64,000 nucleotides of DNA from contig CP142456.1 of NCBI GenBank assembly GCA_038049695.1, positions 18,566,501-18,630,500 on the forward strand, in the 5' to 3' direction. This document shows, piece by piece, positions 60,694 through 64,000 of this stretch; positions within the stretch are counted from its first letter, which is position 1; each line of letters starts with the position of its first letter. Source of the stretch: Cinnamomum chago (taxonomy: Eukaryota; Streptophyta; Magnoliopsida; Laurales; Lauraceae). Position numbers and translations under genes: made by a program. The notes under the pieces are model-generated. The model saw only the letters and a list, made by a program, of their open reading frames with translations, made no database searches and was not told the origin of the DNA.

Positions 60694-62426
60694 TGTTAGG
60701 AATTTTGTAGGTTGCAATTTGATGGATGCATCTTCATTCAAGCATCATTTGATTTACACACTTGCATTGATTTAAAGAAATCTTGAAATCTTGGTTTATA
60801 CATGCATTGTTTTTAAAGAGTTGTAAAAGTATTGGTTTATGCATGTTTTGTTTTCAATCTTGGATGCATTTGTTTTAAGAAAGAGTTTTCAAGAAATCAA
60901 GCAAGCCTTTGTTTTAAAAGTCTTTGAATCCTTTTAGGCTTTTTGTTTCATGTTTTTATACATCTTAGAATGATTTAAAACATGTGAAAATGCTTGATTT
61001 TAATGGCCCAAAAGATCCCCAAAGAAAATCTTCAAGAAACCCAAAAAATGGAAATTCTGGGCAGGCCCGGTCAACCGGCCATGTGTGGCCGGTCAACCAG
61101 GCCAAGAGGCCCGGTTAACCGGCCACACAGGGCAGGTCAACCGGGCTCCTGAGCTCAACGGCTCTTTTTCTGACCGTTGGGCTTACCCGGTTAACCGGCC
61201 TGTCATGGGGTTAACCGGGTAAACTAGCCGTTGGGCTGTTTTGGGGATATAAATGAGTTCTTTCCTTTGTCTTTGGTTGGAGATTTTGAAACCTTCTTTG
61301 AGGAGCTTTGAGAGAAGACAAAGGGGATGATCTAAGAGACATAAAAGGGGTCATTAAGTAAAGCTTAAGCTTGGATCAACTAAGTTAAATCTCCAAGTAA
61401 GTTTTACTTTTAATTAATCATTTGTTATGTGCTTTATTTGAAACTTTGGAAAATGATTTCAAGCATGATAACAATGATGTGTTGAATCCTTTCTTCCCTT
61501 CATCTTTGATATTCAAGTTTGGATTCATCACTTTGTTTTCAACCCAAGTTGTGTTTTAAACTTTCTTAATCATGCTTAGCCTAAATCTTTGATTTCCTTT
61601 ACATAGCATGATTCTTTTTCTTGGTTGAAACATTGCTTGTTGTTTTCATTCATTTAAACATTAGTTAAATTAATTTGGTTTTGAAAACAACATGCACATG
61701 CATCACATGTTCTAAATTAGTCATTTTCATACAACTTGTTAGTCTTTGATTTTCATGTCATTAACAAGTTGAATTTCATACATGTGATTTGCATAAGACT
61801 TCAATCAAATCTTTTATGAGCTTTAAACTTTGAATTGCTTTAAGCAATATATTGAATGAGCTTTCTTTTTAAACTTGATTGGAGTCATCACACACACACT
61901 TCATAAGCATACATCTTTGCATTCATTGAGTGTTTGTGTGAATTAGGATTTTAACTTTCATATTAGCCTATTCAAGAGGCAATTTCATTTGAGCTTAAAT
62001 TGTAATCTCTTAGAGTGATCTTTTGTGAAGACACTTTCTTTGAGAAATCTTCATTGTGTAAGGTTATTGCTTAGCCTTTGAAAAGCATCTTGTAAGGTTG
62101 AAAAGCATCTTGTAGGGTTATTGCTTAGCCTTTGAAAAGCATTTTGTAAGGGTTATTGCTTAGCCTAGTTAAAAGCATAAATAGTGGAAATCCGGTGGGG
62201 TGATTGGTTCACAAGCCGGTAGTGGATGTAGGCATTGAGGCCGAACCACTATAAATATTGTGTTGTGGTGATTGTTTATTTGAGCTTCCGCATATTGTAT
62301 GTTTAATCATCACATGTGACTAGTTTAGTTTAAGAAATTAAAATTTGTCATTATTGGTCATAGTTGTAGCACACCCTATTCACCCCCCCCCCCCCCCTCT
62401 AGGGTTAGGATCCTCAAGGACTTTCA
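60694..62426 (+). repeat. 3' LTR of the Sirevirus derivative
   Basis: Almost identical to 56192-57928. The C run is 15 long (62383-62397). The one substitution noticed lies in a palindrome near 61120. Confidence 0.93.
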
Positions 62427-62646
62427 GTTACTACCCTCAGTTTTCAGGCCTTAGCCTTATTATGGCGCGGTTATCCCGGTAGGGTATGGTTCCTGTTGCG
62501 GGTCCTCGCCATTATAGAAGTCATAGGTAATTTATTTCTTGGCACAAGATCATAAAGCAACTTTCATAGATAAAATGCAAGATAAAAAGATGATAATGTT
62601 TTGGATACAAAAGTTAAAAATAAAATTTCTTCAAATTTGTCACATT

Positions 62647-63534
62647 TCAGGGTCTTGTTAATGCTTTTCCCTCGAGCGTTTCCAGGTGGTATGCTCTTAT
62701 TCCCCCTACAGAGGTGACCCTGTAGGGTCCCTCCCAATTTGGTCTCAGTTTGCCATGGCTAAGGTTCTTAATGCCTGGGAGCACTCTTCTCAGAACCATG
62801 TCTCTGACCTGAAAAGCTCTTCCTCTAACTTTTTTCTGGAAGCTTCGTGCCAATTGCTGCTAGTAAGCTGCTAATTTGATTAGTGCATGTTCCCTTCGCT
62901 CCTCAATCATGTCGAGCTGCTCGGCAATCTTTTCCCTATTTCGCTCATGGTTGTTGGCTTCCATTCCACATGCTAAGGAAAATGGGGTCTCCCCAATAGA
63001 CCTCCTCAGGGTTGTTCGGTAAGCCCACAGGACACTAGGGAGTTCTTTCACCCATGCCCCTTTGGCCTCGTCCAACCTTTTCTTTATACCATCTAGCAAG
63101 GTTTTGTTGGAGCTTTCAGCTTAGCCATTACATTGTGGATAGATTGGGGTTGAGAAGTGGTGGCTGATGCTGAATCGCTTATATAGGTTCCTAAAACATT
63201 TTCCTTCGAACTACTTCCCATTATCCGTTACTAATGCTCGAGGTATCCCAAATCTGGTAATGATGTTTTTCCATACAAATCTCTCGGCATCACTTTCCTT
63301 GATGTGGATCAAAGGTTCTGCTTCTATCCACTTGGTAAAATAATCTTTGGCTACTATGAGGAACCTGAAGTTACTTGCTGCTCTTGGCATAGGCCCAACA
63401 ATGTCGATCCCCAATTTATCAAACGGCCAAGGACTCGCAATCGAATTCAGCTGCTCGGCAGGTTGATGGATATCCCTACCGAGGCATTGACATCTTTTGC
63501 ACTTTTGGACGAACTGTAGGGCATCTTTTTGCAC
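62647..63534 (-). pseudogene. Tat integrase region (fossil)
   Basis: Landmarks are VQKCKRCQCLG, PFDKLGIDIVGPMP (first catalytic Asp), VAKDYFTKWIEAEPL, ALVTDNGK (second Asp), LPSVLWAYRTTLRRSIGETP and a C-terminal GDMVLRRV-like stretch with KLRPNWEGPYRVT. No chromodomain follows, fitting the Tat lineage. Confidence 0.85.
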
Positions 63535-64000
63535 TTACGACCACCAATAACCCTGTGACATAGCCCGATGGGCCAAGCTCCGACCTCCAATATGACCCCC
63601 GCAGCATCCTTCGTGGATTTCCCATAACAAGCTCAGAACATCGACTAGGTTGACGCACTGTAGGTACGGTATTGAATGATAAAGCTTGTTGGTTGGCGAT
63701 AACCAAAACCTTGCAGCCTTTCTTTTGATTTTCAGGCTTTCATTGAGGTCTTCCGAAAGAGTATCATCCTTCAAGTATGCAATTATCGGCATCATCCAGC
63801 TTGGAGCTTCATCCTCCAGATTGACACACATGACTCGTTGTCCCACAATGCTCGGCTCTGCCTGGTAGTCTATGATGATCTCACTCCTTAGCATGGATTT
63901 CACTGTAGTATCCAAACTAGCTAAGCTATCGGCATGAGAATTCTGCTCCCGACCGATCTGTTTCACCTCAACATTCCTTATTTCCTGGATCAAGCGCTTT
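63535..64000 (-). pseudogene. Tat RNase H end and integrase zinc region (fossil)
   Basis: The reading has VEVKQIGREQNSHADSLASL, the usual end of Gypsy RNase H, then a spacer and HEGCCGGHIGGRSLAHRAM, the His-rich start of the integrase zinc-binding region. Confidence 0.85.

Larger units (their letters stand above)
56192..62426 (+). mobile_element. Young non-autonomous Sirevirus derivative
   Basis: LTRs lie at 56192-57928 (1737 bp) and 60694-62426 (1733 bp), TGTTAGG..CTTTCA, with a perfect GTTAC duplication (56187-56191 and 62427-62431). By eye the LTRs differ at one base plus the length of a C run (19 versus 15). A primer site TGGTACCAGAGCC and repeated GGGGGAG purine tracts before the 3' LTR fit Sireviruses. 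The 2.8-kb interior has a coiled-coil/zinc-knuckle ORF and a Lys-rich ORF but no capsid core, protease, integrase or reverse transcriptase. As a non-autonomous element it looks whole and very recent. Confidence 0.93.
62432..64000 (-). mobile_element. Tat-lineage Ty3/Gypsy pol region (fossil, runs off window)
   Basis: Minus-strand RNase H end and integrase of a Gypsy element without a chromodomain. It continues beyond 64000. Its 3' side is interrupted by the Sirevirus derivative; the antisense ORF at 53440-55860 lies further down the same element. Only a few breaks are seen in the visible part. Confidence 0.85.

Overview
This window comes from a large, transposon-rich flowering-plant nuclear genome. 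The evidence is tRNA-iMet-primed Ty1/Copia and Sirevirus-type elements, Tekay and Tat/Athila-type Ty3/Gypsy elements, L1-clade LINE, hAT, MULE, CACTA and Tourist-like DNA transposons, and one intron-containing plant protease-inhibitor gene. The species cannot be named from the sequence. No rRNA, tRNA gene or CRISPR array was seen.

Layout, left to right. Positions 1-2480 hold non-autonomous DNA elements: a GGTTCGG-rich hAT-like end, a TIR element carrying a (CT)n tract and a GC-rich, possibly captured coding fragment (539-1220), and a foldback MITE beside a (TA)n tract. Positions 2567-29060 are essentially one minus-strand L1-type LINE, cut into five pieces by later insertions: a Copia element (2981-19450), a GGTATCGG hAT-like element (19500-20768), an Athila-like LTR (about 22050-23264) and a non-autonomous Tat-like LTR element (23754-27201). 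The Copia in turn holds a Tekay Gypsy (7421-11738, itself hit by a Tourist-like MITE), a second GGTATCGG element (15676-16672) and a solo Sirevirus-type LTR (17038-19261). Most of these junctions are supported by target-site duplications read directly from the sequence.

Positions 29061-36198 are mostly gene-poor, with a CACTA terminus at 31133 and the only convincing intact host gene: a two-exon potato-type-I serine protease inhibitor on the minus strand (34540-35183) with an unusual Gln at the inferred P1 position. Positions 36199-40491 are a near-complete hAT transposon of the TTF/zinc-finger type whose transposase frame has two in-frame stops.

Positions 43000-51500 are a MuDR-like transposase remnant split by LTRs: a Sirevirus 3' end, itself containing an inverted solo LTR, then a 685-bp solo LTR and a 3.3-kb Tekay-like solo LTR. 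From about 52.4 kb to the right edge lies a minus-strand Tat-lineage Gypsy element with an antisense extra ORF (Transposase_28-type plus coiled coil). It is interrupted by a very young non-autonomous Sirevirus derivative (56192-62426) with almost identical LTRs, a perfect 5-bp TSD and a coiled-coil/zinc-knuckle protein but no pol.

The most notable signals are the young coiled-coil-only Sirevirus derivative, the deep nest inside one LINE, GC-rich palindromes shared by LTRs of Copia and Gypsy families, hierarchical minisatellites in the Tat-like element, and the Gln-P1 inhibitor. No cooperating gene system other than transposons was found.
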